This document shows positions 1 to 11,070 of a stretch of 64,000 nucleotides of DNA, in pieces. The notes under the pieces were generated by a model. It had not been told where the DNA came from and did no database searches. It worked only from the letters and a program-made list of their open reading frames with translations. The position numbers and the translations under genes are program-made. The stretch comes from Sebastes aleutianus (lineage: Eukaryota; Chordata; Actinopteri; Perciformes; Sebastidae). Positions within the stretch are counted from its first letter, which is position 1; the number at the start of each line of letters is the position of its first letter. The stretch is taken from NCBI GenBank assembly GCA_916700875.1, contig CAKAKS010000039.1, positions 11,635,044 through 11,699,043 on the forward strand, written 5' to 3'.

Positions 1-146
1 CAGGACCTATATACATGCATTAATGGAGAGATGTCAGAGCGAGGGGGGCTGCCCGACAGGCGGATACCAACTGCGTCGCCCGCCGAAAATTTGCGTCTAT
101 TGGCCTCTTTGCATTGACTTTGTATGTAATCGCGCTGTGCAAAAAG

Positions 147-530
147 TTAGGTTTAGTTAACAAAACTACAACTTCTTTAGGTTTAGGCAATAAAACTACA
201 ACATCCTTTGATTTAGGCAGCAAAACTACAACTTCTTTAGGTTTAGGCAATAAAACTACAACTTCCTTTGATTTAGGCAACAAAACTACAACTTCTTTAG
301 GTTTAGGCAACAAGACTTCAACTTCTTTAGGCTTAGGCAACAAAACTACAACTACTTAAGGTTTAGGCAACAAAACTACAACTTCTTTAGGTTTAGGCAA
401 CAAGACTTCAACTTCTTTAGGCTTAGGCAACAAAACTACAACTTCTTAAGGTCTAGGCAATAAAACTACAACTTCCTTTGATTTAGGCAACAAAACTACA
501 ACTACTTTAGGTTGGTTTAGGCAACAAGAT
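147..530. repeat. 30-bp minisatellite, about 12 units
   Basis: A roughly 30-bp unit with core GGCAACAAAACTACAACTTC followed by TTTAGGTTTA repeats about a dozen times with scattered substitutions (GATTTAGGCA and GCTTAGGCA variants). Because the unit is a multiple of three, both strands stay open for about 100 codons with a ten-residue peptide periodicity. That is a by-product of the repeat, not evidence of a gene. It would lie in intron 1 of the minus-strand gene starting at 1002. Confidence 0.9.
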
Positions 531-667
531 TACAAGGCCCTTGCCTTGCTCAAGGCAGCTCAGCAGTACCCTAGAGGCAAACTGGCATCTCTCCAGCTAC
601 CAGTTCACACTCAGTAATTTGGTCCATGTGAGGACCCAAGCCAAGTCCCTATGAACTGAGCTACTAA

Positions 668-898
668 AAGAGGTCACCTTGCAGTAAAGCTTGAATGTTC
701 ATAGTTTACAGTTTGGGAGGAGAAGAAGAAAAACACATGAGTCAGGGCGATGGACTGATCTGCAGTGTGTTCTGGGTTATCAACAGGCTGTGGAGAGTTC
801 TCATTATACCTGCAGATAAAGAGGTCACCTTGCAGTAAAGCTTGAATGCATGAAGAGTATTTATAGTTTACAGTTTTGGAGAAGAAGAAGAAAACACA
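668..898. repeat. Direct duplication, about 75 bp, two copies 150 bp apart
   Basis: The stretch starting AAAGAGGTCACCTTGCAGTA at about 668 recurs at 818, and the similarity continues through ATAGTTTACAGTTT and a GAAGAAGAAG run in both copies (to about 740 and 898). The second copy ends next to the splice donor of the candidate exon at 909. Confidence 0.75.
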
Positions 899-908
899 CC
901 AGTCTTAC

Positions 909-1002
909 CGATCCTTCCATTCTGCTTGTAGAGCACCTTTTTATCCAGCAGCAGTTTGTGTGCACTCAGGTCTTTGTTCCACTCTTCCTCCTCGGCTTCC
1001 AT
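909..1002 (-). CDS. Probable first coding exon of an unrecognised minus-strand gene
   Basis: Read on the minus strand, an ATG at 1002 opens a 31-codon frame, beginning MEAEEEEWNKDLSAHKLLLD and continuing through KKVLYKQNGRI. It ends with one extra base at a good splice donor (GTAAGA, 903-908). The peptide is acidic then lysine-rich and has no membrane segment. The DNA upstream is GC-rich with many CpGs, unlike the AT-rich surroundings, which fits a first exon near a promoter. The rest of the gene would lie beyond the left edge. I do not recognise the protein. It could instead be a chance frame, but the codon-like composition, start codon and donor occur together. Moderate to low confidence. 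Confidence 0.42.
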
Positions 1003-1490
1003 GTTCCTCCTCCTGCTGACAGAGGCACAAAAACACCCGGTGGATCAGGCGGCCCGTCATCTTTGGCAAGCCGAGCAACACTTCAGCTCCATCGGATAGA
1101 CATCACCTCCAGCAGCAGCTAACCGTGGACGTGGACTGCTACTAGCTGGAGTTAGCCGCTAACTGCAGCTAACTCCAGTCCAGCAGACAGCAGCTCCTCT
1201 CTACTGTGTGTGAGTCATGTTGCTGGTTAGCAGAACTAGCCGCTGTCCGCTGCTGCTCTGCGGCTCATTGCGGGTTAACAGCAGCTACCGCCGCATCTTG
1301 TGTTCCGTCCAGCCGCTGCACAACACCGGAACACCGGCTACCGTCGGTGACTAACACCCAGAGTGTGATAAATGTAGCTCCGGTGACTAGCTGGCCCCGG
1401 CTAACCGAACAGCTTCACCAGACCACCAGCAGCATCATCATCATCATCATCACGGTGATGAGCCCGACCTCCTGCAGCGAGGTCTCGAGT
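1003..1490 (-). promoter_or_regulatory. GC/CpG-rich putative promoter and 5' UTR of the gene starting at 1002
   Basis: This stretch is markedly richer in G+C and CpG than the next several kilobases and contains repeated CAGCTAAC/GTTAGC-type words and a short (ATC)n run near 1433-1452. It lies immediately upstream of the candidate start codon at 1002 and stops abruptly where a hAT-like element begins at 1491. A CpG-island promoter is inferred; no TATA box is evident. Confidence 0.35.
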
Positions 1491-1593
1491 TAGTGATGTG
1501 TGGGTCGCGAACGAGCCGGTTCAAAGAGCCGGCTCTTTTAAGTGAACGATGAGAGCCGGCTCCCGTCCGAGAGCCGTTTTTTTTTCTTTTTTC

Positions 1594-2256
1594 TTAAAAG
1601 GGACTGTTTGTAACTTCTTACACGTATAAATCACCCGGGTCGGTTTCCCATGAGTGCTCGCATATACGCGCTTGTGTGTGACCGAAGTCTCTGCTGTACT
1701 CTGCTCCTCTGCCAGCTTGCCTTCACTCACACACACCGCGCGTTCTCGCTGTCTCACTCCACCTCTACACGTGCATGCGCGCACACTACACACTGCAGAA
1801 GACTTCGTAGCTCTGAGAATATCTAGTGAATGTACAGTGGACGTTTGTGGAGAAATAAATGCTGCAGCTCCTCCAGGCAAACAGAGGTTTCCCGCAGAGA
1901 GTAACGTTATCGTCTCCGACCGGGTGCCGGTGTCTTCCTCCGGCTGCGGTCGGAGACGATAACGTTTCTCTTCCTGCTTCAGCCCCGGAGGCTGAAGCAG
2001 GAAAAGCCAACACTAGGATCAGCATTGATTCATGGAGAGACCTTCGTCTGGTCAGCTAACATTACTGCTAAGCAGGTGAAATATAGAGTGATATTGTGGT
2101 TTTAGCTGACGTGTATCGCCTCACTGTGTTGAGCGATGCTCGTTCATGTCTATTTAGAGCGAGCAAGCCGGAACCTGACGCTGACTTTTGTTGACTTAAC
2201 AGCCACAGGTGTTGCTGTTAACAAGCAATTCTGAACGTTACAAACAGTCCCTTTAA
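1594..2256. mobile_element. Inverted-repeat MITE nested in the hAT-like element
   Basis: The left end at 1594-1614 and the right end at 2237-2256 form a near-perfect 20-bp inverted repeat (AAAGGGACTGTTTGTAAC core). Two perfect hairpins sit back to back inside: 18-bp arms at 1905-1922/1947-1964 and 14-bp arms at 1971-1984/1990-2003. A related end (AAAGGGACTGTATGTAGG) appears near 14597 in a synaptotagmin intron, so the family is interspersed. Confidence 0.6.
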
Positions 2257-2266
2257 GTGAATGATA

Positions 2267-2840
2267 ATGGTACATGTCCACAGGATCCGTGCTTTCCACG
2301 CTCCCCATTCATTGTCTATGTAAGCAGCCGCGCAATGCATTCTGGTATCGTGGCGTTGCGATTCGAGAAACGGAGCGTCACAGCGCCCGCTCCTCATTTG
2401 CATAAAGTTGAGGTCCAGTCTACTTTATGCAAATCACGGCATCTGACGCGACTCGCCGCCTCTCGAAACTCCCGAGAATCTTTTAAAATAAACGTTGTCG
2501 ATTCCAAAATAAAGACAGATTCAGCAACTGCGTGGCTTATTTCTCGCCTCAAATGTTTTCAGAAACAAATTTCGGTGAACTATTTTCGTGAAATAAGAGA
2601 AGAAAGTTTCCAAACGAGCCTCCATACTGTTTCCGGTTTGAAAGCCGGGAGCAGCAGCCAACGGAGGGAAAGTGTTCGTCCAATCAGGTGGGGACAGCCA
2701 TGTGTCTAGTGACAGCCCACCAAGCGTCCAATGTTGGGAAGCGTCGCGTCCCCTCGCAATAAAAAACGCCCCTGTGGACACGTACCATAAGTGAACAATA
2801 ATGGTACGTGTCCACAGGAGCATTTTTTATCGCGAGGGGA
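2267..2840. mobile_element. Second nested inverted-repeat element with a long terminal hairpin
   Basis: An 18-bp end, ATGGTACATGTCCACAGG at 2267, recurs inverted at 2771-2788 and again in direct orientation at 2801-2818. The last two form a perfect 18-bp hairpin with a 12-base loop, and similarity continues outward to about 40 bp per arm (2749-2840). The internal phrase CTCGCCTCAAATGTTTTCAG recurs near 6464, and a related phrase near 37595, linking these miniature elements. Confidence 0.55.
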
Positions 2841-3131
2841 CTCGGCGGTGCGCGAATAGCAGACAAGATGAGTGACAGTCAGAAACGAAGCAGCATGTAA
2901 AATTATGGTATTCTGGAAATTATAAGGTTTAGTATAATTATATTGAATCATTTAAGTGATATATCTGCACACATACTAATCATAGGTCAAAACAGCGCTA
3001 CATTTGGTTGAATTATAAAAGGAAGAAGTGGTAAAATGAAGAGCCGTTTGGGAGCCGAAAGAGCCGGCTCTTATTGGTGAGCTGAGCCAAATAATCTGGC
3101 TCACTAAAAAGAGCCGGAATTCCCATCACTA

Positions 3132-4004
3132 ACTCGAATGCGGTTTAAGTATATGGGCACCTTTTCCCCTGAACTCAGCCTTACAGGTTGTGTTAAACCT
3201 CATTACAGACTCTACCAATTAAACACGTCAGGTAATACGTTATTAAAATGAGGTGGGCCATTGTTGGAGGTCAGGATTTGTGAATTACGGTGAAAGAGTT
3301 TAGGAATTATACGCATTTTGAGAGGAAAACAACCTGGAAGACTAAACTCTGCGTTAAAACGCTTACATGTAGAGATTTGCTCGATAATAACACTGGCATC
3401 TCTCAGAAGGGCGGAGTTAGTCAGTCATTCATCTCAATGAATCCAACTTCAACTAAGACGGTTGTGTTCATTTAACGGCTGATACAAAACACTAAAACTA
3501 ACGCCCCCAAAACAATGCAGCGTTTCAAGGATATTAACACCAATAATAATGATTAGAATTCTAATATTAACAAGTTATATGTTTATAAAATTATTTTGAT
3601 TTTTTTTCACCTCCTTATTATTTCCGTTTTCTGTTACTTACTACAACTTCACAACATGTCAGAGGGATATAATGTAATTTTTATTCCACTACATTTATTA
3701 TTGTAGTGACTTTGCAGATTCAGATTAATAATACAAAATATAATCAACAAATAAATTATGATGTCTTATTGTAGGTTAAGATAAAACTTTATTGATCGTG
3801 GGGGAATTCACAATCTACCCAGTATATAAAGTAAATTAAATGATTCTAATTATAATCCATATTATTCTGATAATATACATATATATATGATATAATTATA
3901 TATATATATTTTATATATATATCAAACCAAATAAACTTTTTTTTTTTTATATTTTCCTTTTCCTCTTCAAAATCCATTTTGCTTTAAATGAGCTAAACAG
4001 TTAT
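3132..4004. other. Intergenic, AT-rich, no gene seen
   Basis: No convincing coding frame. Fragments resembling the interspersed ACTCCACTACATTTATT element (about 3630-3850), a (TA)n tract at about 3886-3925 and a short poly-T run are present. Confidence 0.6.
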
Positions 4005-4711
4005 TAGGGCTGTCAAAGTTAAAACAATAACAACGCGTTAACGCAAATTTGTTTTATATCCACTCATTTCTTTAACGCACTAACGCAACTTGCGATTTTT
4101 AGGTTGTAGCGGCTGTTTTAAAGCTAGAATGAAGTTACTGGTATCATGAAACTAGAAAAACCTAAAGAATCCATTGGTACCAACCATGTCATACGAAGGA
4201 GGATAAATACCGCTGCAAACTCACACAAAATTTTGGTGAGGAAAAACTGTCATGGCCATTTTCAAAGGGGTCCCTGACCTCTGACCTCCAGATATGTGAA
4301 TGAAAATGGGTTCTATGGGTACCCACGAGTCTCCCCTTTACAGACATGCCCACTTTATGATAATCACATGCAGTTTGGGGCAAGTCATAGTCAAGTCAGC
4401 ACACTGACACACTGACAGCTGTTGTTGCCTGTTGGGCTGCAGTTTGCCATGTTATGATTTGAGTATATTTTTATGCTAAATGCAGTACCTGTGAGGGTTT
4501 CTGGACAATATCTGTCATTGTTTTGTGTTGTTAATTGATTCCCAATAATAAATATATACATACATTTGCATAAAGCAGCATATTTGTCCACTCCCTTGTT
4601 GATAAGAGTATGAAATACTTGACAAATCTCCCTTTAAGGTACATTTTGAACAGATAAAAAATGATTGATTGAATGATTGGGATTACATATTTAAATCGAT
4701 TGACAGCCCTA
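4005..4711 (+). mobile_element. About 700-bp inverted-repeat DNA transposon (TAGGGCTGTCAA family), copy 1
   Basis: The element begins TAGGGCTGTCAA and ends TTGACAGCCCTA, a 12-bp inverted repeat. Flanking AGTTATT and AGTTGTT look like a decayed target-site duplication. This is the most complete copy of a family that recurs beside every TRIM and dld block to the right. Diagnostic interior words are ATGGGTTCTATGGGTACCCA and CTGTTGTTGCCTGTTGGGCT. No transposase is encoded. Confidence 0.75.
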
Positions 4712-6142
4712 GTTGTTACATGAGCTGCCAAATAAAGAAATGCTTTATAGAACCATTTGACTAATAATTAAGTCACACATACGTGTTAAGAGAGCTCAAA
4801 TATTCACACCATCTTTAATACACTCACCGTGTGTGTGTTTGTTGTAGTTTTCCGGCTGTTTCTCGTTTTCTCAGCAGACCGACTAAAGCAGCAGCAGCTT
4901 GCTCTGAAAATGATTATGTGGAGCTGATCTGGAGCCTGTTTTTTCTTCTTCTTCTTCTTCTTGTGTTTAATTGGACGGCCGGGGCCTCTCTCCAGGTATC
5001 CTGGTAACCCACCGACCTGCTGATGTCACTGCTCTCCATAATGAAGTGTGAGTGTATCTCGCTGCCTTTGTCAATAACCAGGCAGGGAAATTCACAAGAG
5101 ATAAGACGGACAATGAAGGTCTGCCATGATGAGGACACGCTCAGTTCCTCTGCTTATTATCACAGATTATTACCTCAAATTATTTTACTTTTACTATCAT
5201 TTACCTCCATGTTTTTAGGTTTAGTCTCATTTACATCCAGATTCTCTTGAGATGGACAAAACCAGTAAAATTAAAGGAGCTTTTTTTTTTTTTTTTTTTT
5301 CAGCGATGATAAGATTTACCACTAATTATTTTTAATACTAAGTAATATATGACTTTTAGGGGATCATATCATCCTTCCTTCCAGGCAGCCATTGGTGTCC
5401 ATTCACTTACCTCACTATGAATCTAAATCCCTTATTTTTTCACCTTAAAATCACACAAATGTATCCATTAAAATTATGTAATGAAGAGATTTTAAGGAGA
5501 TTTTAAGGAGATAATGTTTAATTGATAAATAAATGGATTGTAACACATTAAGGTATTTTAATTAGTAAAAATTAAGATGCAAATTATTAGGATCATCATT
5601 GGGATGAATTAATGGGTTATAATAAGTTTTAATGGATCACTTCCACCATACGTTTTTTTTTTTTTGCAGGTTTTATAACATTTACTGCAAATGCTTTTTT
5701 AATACTTTACATGACTGCTGACCACAGTGCTTTACTTTAAAAAAAAATATATATATATATATATTCCTTCCTTCCAGGCAGCCACATTTCTATTTACTTC
5801 ACTACAAAATTCTGTGAATTTACCAATAAGAAATAATCTAATTAAGGTGTTTTAAAGGGATTTTAGGGAAATAATGCATACAAATAGAGGTGCCATTTCA
5901 TTTAATTGGGATGAATAATGGATTATAATAAATTCAATTTTTTTTAATGGATTACCTCCACGTTTAAGAGCTTTTTAAGGAAGTAAAACCCATTAAAATT
6001 GTAAAACAAAACCAAGTTCATTCATTTATCTATTATGGGGTGAAATTTGCACCTTAATTGAAAAATATTTACAGGACTAGTCCTTTTAAGGTACTTTACA
6101 GAGTAAGGGTTATGGTATATAATGTTATTTTATAAGTTAAGT
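4712..6142. other. Intergenic; one GC-richer exon-like patch, otherwise AT-rich
   Basis: A GC-richer patch at 4830-5150 has a good minus-strand donor (GGTGAGTG, near 4823-4830) and could be a non-coding first exon, but I see no coding support. The rest has poly-T runs (5281-5301, 5650-5667), a (TA)n tract near 5748-5763 and duplicated CCTTCCTTCCAGGCAGCCA motifs near 5371 and 5765. Confidence 0.4.
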
Positions 6143-6807
6143 TAAAGCTGAAGTATGCGAGATTGGAGCAAATATGATTAAAAAAAGTTGTTTTTATAAA
6201 ACGGTCGCTATATCGTGACAGCAGTACATGAAACAGGTAACCTGAAAAAATTCATGTGCCTCTGTGTCCTCCAGTGCTCCTAATGGTATCTGCAAGATTT
6301 CACAGACCGGAGTAAAACAAGCAGTAAGAGCTGATCTGAGGTCTGCTGTCAAGCTGCCGTCTATGAGAGCCTGCTGTCAATCACTCGCAAACTCCGACCA
6401 AACGGTCAAACTAGGCAGCGCTGATCAAATATGAATCAATATTCTGTTACGTTAATGCCTATTTCTCGCCTCAAATGTTTTCAGAATCATCTTGTAGTGT
6501 ACTGTTTAGCTATAAAATGATAAAGTTTGTGACGTGGCCGCCATTGTGAAATCTGGTGAAGGAACGGCAAGTTCTGGTCACATGACCTGAGCACAGCCAA
6601 TAGGAACGCTCTCTCTCTCTCTGAAATGACCTGTGATTGGTCAAAGTCTCCCGTCATGGGCTAGATTTTTAAAGCCTGAAAACAGAGCCATGAGGAGGAG
6701 CAGAAGTCTAGTTTTCTCTGAGAACACTTGAATTACAATATGCTGAAAGGTTATTATGGAATTTTTTCCCAATGATGCCAAAAATATACTGCCTACTGCC
6801 ACTTTAA
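6143..6807. mobile_element. MITE-like element with imperfect inverted ends
   Basis: The left end (TTAAAGCTGAAGTATGCGAG) and the right end read in reverse (TTAAAGTGGCAGTAGGCAG) form an imperfect inverted repeat. A second copy of the end lies reversed at about 15300-15340 in a synaptotagmin intron. The interior shares CTCGCCTCAAATGTTTTCAG with the element at 2267-2840. Confidence 0.5.
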
Positions 6808-7463
6808 GTTAAGTTACCAATAAAAATAATCTATTTAAGATATTTTTAAGGGGATTTCAGGGAGATAATGTTTAATGCATACAAATTAAGGTGTAAGGTA
6901 TAACAAGTTAAGCGTAGCCAACGGTGGTCAACGGGCTGGTGGCCAACGGCAGCGCTGTAAAGATAAATTGAGGCCGTATAAATCTTTGGATGCCTATAGT
7001 TAACTATCCTTCTGTAAGGTCAGTCAAAAAGAGAATCGTACAATATCGGTGAAGCGTTTCAGAGATGGAGAGAAAGGGTTGCTAATAGTTTAGCCTTATG
7101 CTAAGGAACTGTAAGGAAGTAATAAATGGTGTAACGTGTTGTATCAGAGCTGAATGGATGGGTGGGACATTTGCATTTCAGAGAGAGCTCTTGAGCTCCT
7201 CACTGCTGGATCTGTTGGACCTTCACTGACCTGCTGCCTCCTTTAAATCTCACTCTGACGCTGACAAACACCTGCCTGAGGTAAACGGAGCGTCAACACA
7301 CTGAAAGAAAGAGCAATGATCGATAAATAATCAGCACACAGCAGGAAGTTAAAGTATGAAAAGAAAACTTTTCTTTTCTCTTTATCGCCAGTAGCATGAA
7401 AATAGAGTTTATCCTGAAGGTGGCGCCAGAGCGAAGATGATGTCATTACACTTAAATCAACAG
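6808..7463. other. Intergenic, nothing identified
   Basis: No coding frame, RNA gene or clear repeat boundary was found on either strand. Confidence 0.5.
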
Positions 7464-7990
7464 CAGTGGTGGAAAGTATTGTATTTAAGTACAATTTTGA
7501 GTTACTTGTTCTTTACTTGAATATTACAATCAGTAATCTCTTTTAAATAACTTTTTATAACACATTTTTATAGACTTGCTTTTATGTGATGTCATCCTTT
7601 TATCGTCTTTCTTCTGTTTTAATTTTTTTTTAATTTTATGTTTTTTATTTAATTTATGTATTTTTTGTAATTGTTTTTAATCTATTGTACTGTTTTATTG
7701 GTGTTTACATTTTACCTTAGTTTTGTTTGGCTTTCTGGTGTCATAATGTCTCATATCCTGCTTTTATTTGCTTTGTTTGTCAAAGCACTTTGTGAACGTT
7801 GTTTTTTAAAGGTGCTATATAAATAAAGTTGTTATTATTATTTCCATTTTCTGCTAATTTATACTTCTACTCCACTACATCTCAGAGGGAATTAATATAC
7901 TTTTTACTGCACTACATTTATGCGATGAAGTTTAGTTACTTTGCAGATTCAGATTAATAATACAAAATATATTCAACAAATAAATATAAT

Positions 7991-8023
<33 letters not shown>

Positions 8024-8520
8024 CATAAATATTATATAATAAATATAATTATTATTTCGATTTTTTTCACCTCCTGCAAAAAACTATTAGTATTATTTCA
8101 GATTTGTAATTGTTCTATATTTATGTTTCTTGACTTTTGCAGTAGTTTGATTTTATTTTTATTTCCTCATAATAGGTTTATTATATGCACCAAAACACCA
8201 ATGTAAATTCCTTATTTTTATATTCCTTATTATATTCCTTATTGTAGGTTAAGATCAAACTTTATTTTATTTATTCACAAACTACCCAGCAGTATATAAA
8301 GTCATTAAAATGAGCTCCATCTTTACCAGCTGCAACCTTAAAGTGATGAACACATTAATGCATCAATAATTATAATGGGCCATTCTGCATAATGAGTACT
8401 TTTACTTTTGGTACTTTAAGTATATTTTGATGCTTATACTTTTGTACTTTTACTTCAGTAAAATATTGAATGCAGGTCTTTTACTTGTAACAGAATATTC
8501 CTACTCTCTTTCACTTGAGT
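7464..8520. mobile_element. hAT-like non-autonomous element, CAGTGGTGGAAAGTA type (approximate limits)
   Basis: It starts CAGTGGTGGAAAGTATTGTA and contains the phrases TACTTCTACTCCACTACATC (7862) and GTACTTTTACTTCAGTAAAA (8444), the layout of a very common fish miniature element. Internal (CA)n/(TA)n lies at about 7990-8025. The right boundary is not sharp. Confidence 0.45.
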
Positions 8521-9213
8521 TATTTTTTAATGATATTATAAATGTAGGGAGACAAATACATGTATATAACTGATTGACATAACTTAGATTATTTCAGACA
8601 TACAGTTGTGTATCTGCTAATAGAGATGATTTTTTTTTACCCCAGAGTAAATCCCAATGTTTCAAAAAATCTCTAATTTTATATTATTATGTTATTTTAC
8701 ATTGTCCCATTGTGTTAAATTTATTTCTAATTTCAATGAGGGAAAGCATCCACAGGGTGTGGCATAAAAAAAATCGAGTTTGAAGTATTCTGCCTCCTGT
8801 TAACACGTTTATTTCCTCCTCCAGGTGAAATGAGATGACATGTCAGCATCAGGTGCCGACAGTAAAAATCAAAGTTTCCTCCTGAGCTCAGGGTTTAATG
8901 AGTCGGATCTCTGGAGGCCTGAAGCAGCAGGAAGACACACCTGCTGAACTCAGCTTGATTGGTCTCCAGTCTAAATTTAAATTCTTCATCTATCGGGGGA
9001 AAGACGAGTGAACGCAGAGCAAAAAACAGATTGATTTAACCAGCAGCACATGTTGATGTTTCACGTTTCATGTTTAAACTTTAAAAGTTTAAAATGACTC
9101 AAGTCCAAATATTTCTTCTGACAACCACAAAACTGAAATGATTATGTGTTTCTAGCTTTCATGATGAAAATATTAAATATTATAATTGAAGCAGCAAAGG
9201 TGGAGATATCCTT
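8521..9213. other. Intergenic, nothing identified
   Basis: AT-rich sequence with no coding frame or RNA gene that I can support. Confidence 0.45.
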
Positions 9214-9905
9214 GTGATGGAAAGTACTCAAGTACTTTACGTAAGTACATATTTAAGGGTACTTATATTCTACTTTTTACTGCACTGCATTTATTTGATC
9301 ATTTTAGTTACTTTGCAGATTAAACTACCAGTTTATTACCAGCAGTTTATACAAGAAAGTGGATCAATCAATTAGCTGAATATTTTGTTAGTTGTTTATT
9401 TCTTTCATTATTTTTTTTTATTTATGTAAAACCGTTTGATTTCAGATTTAATTATGTTAATGTTAAGTAATAATGTTAATGTATTAGTAATAATGTTAAT
9501 GTATTAGTAATAATGTTAATGTATTAGTAATGATTTTGAGGTTTGGACTAAACAAACATAGTGAAGGTGTGACTTTGGTCTCTGGGTCATTGTGACTTTT
9601 TTCACTATTTTTACAAACCAATCAATCGATTAATGGAGAAAATAATCAGCAGATTAATCCATAATGAAAATAATCATTAGTTAATAGTTCAAAATGAGCT
9701 CCAGCGCAACCAACTAAATCCAGCTTTTACATTAATAATAATCTAATGATAGAATTTATAATAGTACAACAGTCACAGTTTAATACTTTAACTACATTTT
9801 ACTGATTATATTGACATAGTTTTACTGAAGGAACACTTTTACTGTAACAGAGTATTTATAGTGTGGTATTAGTACTTTTATTGAAGACTACTTCCTCCAC
9901 CACAT
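9214..9905. mobile_element. Second hAT-like miniature element
   Basis: The left end GTGATGGAAAGTACTCAAGT and the right end ACTACTTCCTCCACCACA are inverted-repeat-like and match the CAGTGGTGGAAAGTA family at 7464. A 20-bp tandem repeat has arisen inside it. Confidence 0.45.
9459..9537. repeat. 20-bp tandem repeat, about four units
   Basis: The unit TAATGTTAATGTATTAGTAA is repeated about four times almost without change. Confidence 0.85.
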
Positions 9906-10830
9906 GTTTTCAACAAGTAAACTGCCTCTGGATATTAGAATGATGAACTCGCTCTGTATTTTTAAAAGGAAATTAAAGATCTTATCTTTTTAATCTGATT
10001 GTGAAATTGGAGTAATGTTTTAGTTTTTTTAGCTTTAATCATTGTTTTTTTTTTACATTATTTCATTCTATTCTATTGACTTTTATTTATCGATTTTTAA
10101 CATTTTATTATATTATTTATTGTTGTTTTTGTTTATTGTCTACGAGTTAAACTGATCCACCTCTTTCCTTTGTCCACACGAGGGCGTTTCAGTATCACTG
10201 ATATTTCTTTTTAACCTGGCATCCTGTGTGCAGCTGATAAAAATGTCCTGCAGATGTCAGCTTTGTGTGTTTTATTGGTTTTTACACTCTCATCCTGAAG
10301 ACATGACATTTCTATTTAGCTGTATTTCCTTTAACAGTGGGAATGAGAAATAATCTTGAACTTGAAGAGACAGAGAGGGGATTTCATTTGATTATAAAAT
10401 GTTTTTTTGAGTCTTAAAGCTAGAAATGATTTAACATCGAAAAAAGTGTTTTAATATTTAAGTTGTGACTAGAAAAGAATATAATTTTCAAATCCTACAC
10501 AAACAGTCGTCACTTTGAATAAATAACTTTCCATAAAGTTTTCTATGACTTGATTGAAGATATCCTGATCTTAAACACGTAGACGTGAGATATGTTTAAT
10601 GCATATTACAGCAAACTTTAGAATATTATCATAAGTTTGAGGGATGAAATTCGTTGTGTATGATACAATTCATACAGAAAGTGCTCAAGTTTGTAATTAA
10701 AATGTGATTCATAAATTAAATTGAATACTAAAATATAATTGTTAATCTTAAATGTAAAATAGAAAGTAATCAGTCAGATAGATTTAAGAGGAGCAGCAGA
10801 GATGATCAGTATTTAATCTCCTGACCCCCA
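9906..10830. other. Intergenic downstream of the synaptotagmin gene
   Basis: AT-rich, no coding frame seen. It contains the 3' UTR of the minus-strand synaptotagmin. An ATTAAA on the minus strand about 13 bases past the stop (10813-10818) is the only nearby polyadenylation-like hexamer noticed. Confidence 0.4.
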
Positions 10831-11070
10831 TCAGAACCGCAGTTTGTCTTGGAGGGGGATCAACTTCTTCTTCAGGGTCAAGGTGGAGTTGACCTGCTCG
10901 GCCGTCAGCAGGTTGTGCCACTGAGCGACCGGCCGCCGCGGGTTGGACAACATGTCGGCCCAGTGCCTCAGCTGGTTCCCCGCGGCGTCGCAGCCCAGGA
11001 AGATCTTCCCCATGGCGTCGTTTCGGGTCATGGCGTCGTGGTCCCACATGGAGATCACCAGGTTCACCCT
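10831..11070 (-). CDS. syt8: syt8 coding exon 8: C2B loop 3 and C-terminus
   Basis: 240 bp, residues 335-413 and stop TGA. It holds MWDHDAMTRNDAMGK with three calcium ligands, LRHWADMLSNPRRPVAQWHN and a basic tail ending KLIPLQDKLRF. Confidence 0.92.
   Translation of the reverse strand, partial: RVNLVISMWDHDAMTRNDAMGKIFLGCDAAGNQLRHWADMLSNPRRPVAQWHNLLTAEQVNSTLTLKKKLIPLQDKLRF

Larger units (their letters stand above)
1491..3131. mobile_element. Non-autonomous hAT-like DNA transposon (about 1.64 kb)
   Basis: The left end reads TAGTGATGTGTGGG and the right end, reverse complemented, TAGTGATGGGAATTC. Both are followed by several GAGCCGGCTC words, the subterminal pattern of hAT elements. The flanking 8-mers TCTCGAGT (1483-1490) and ACTCGAAT (3132-3139) agree at six of eight positions, fitting an old 8-bp target-site duplication. 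There is no transposase frame inside. The interior holds two further inverted-repeat elements, so this is a composite of nested insertions. Confidence 0.7.

Noticed and set aside
20..359. Overlapping open frames on both strands with ten-residue peptide repeats
   Set aside because: They lie in a 30-bp minisatellite; the openness follows from the unit length.
150..530. CRISPR-like array
   Set aside because: Direct tandem units with no spacers, in a vertebrate genome.
4830..5250. Candidate coding gene in the GC-richer patch
   Set aside because: Short frames with no recognisable protein; only a possible donor site is present.
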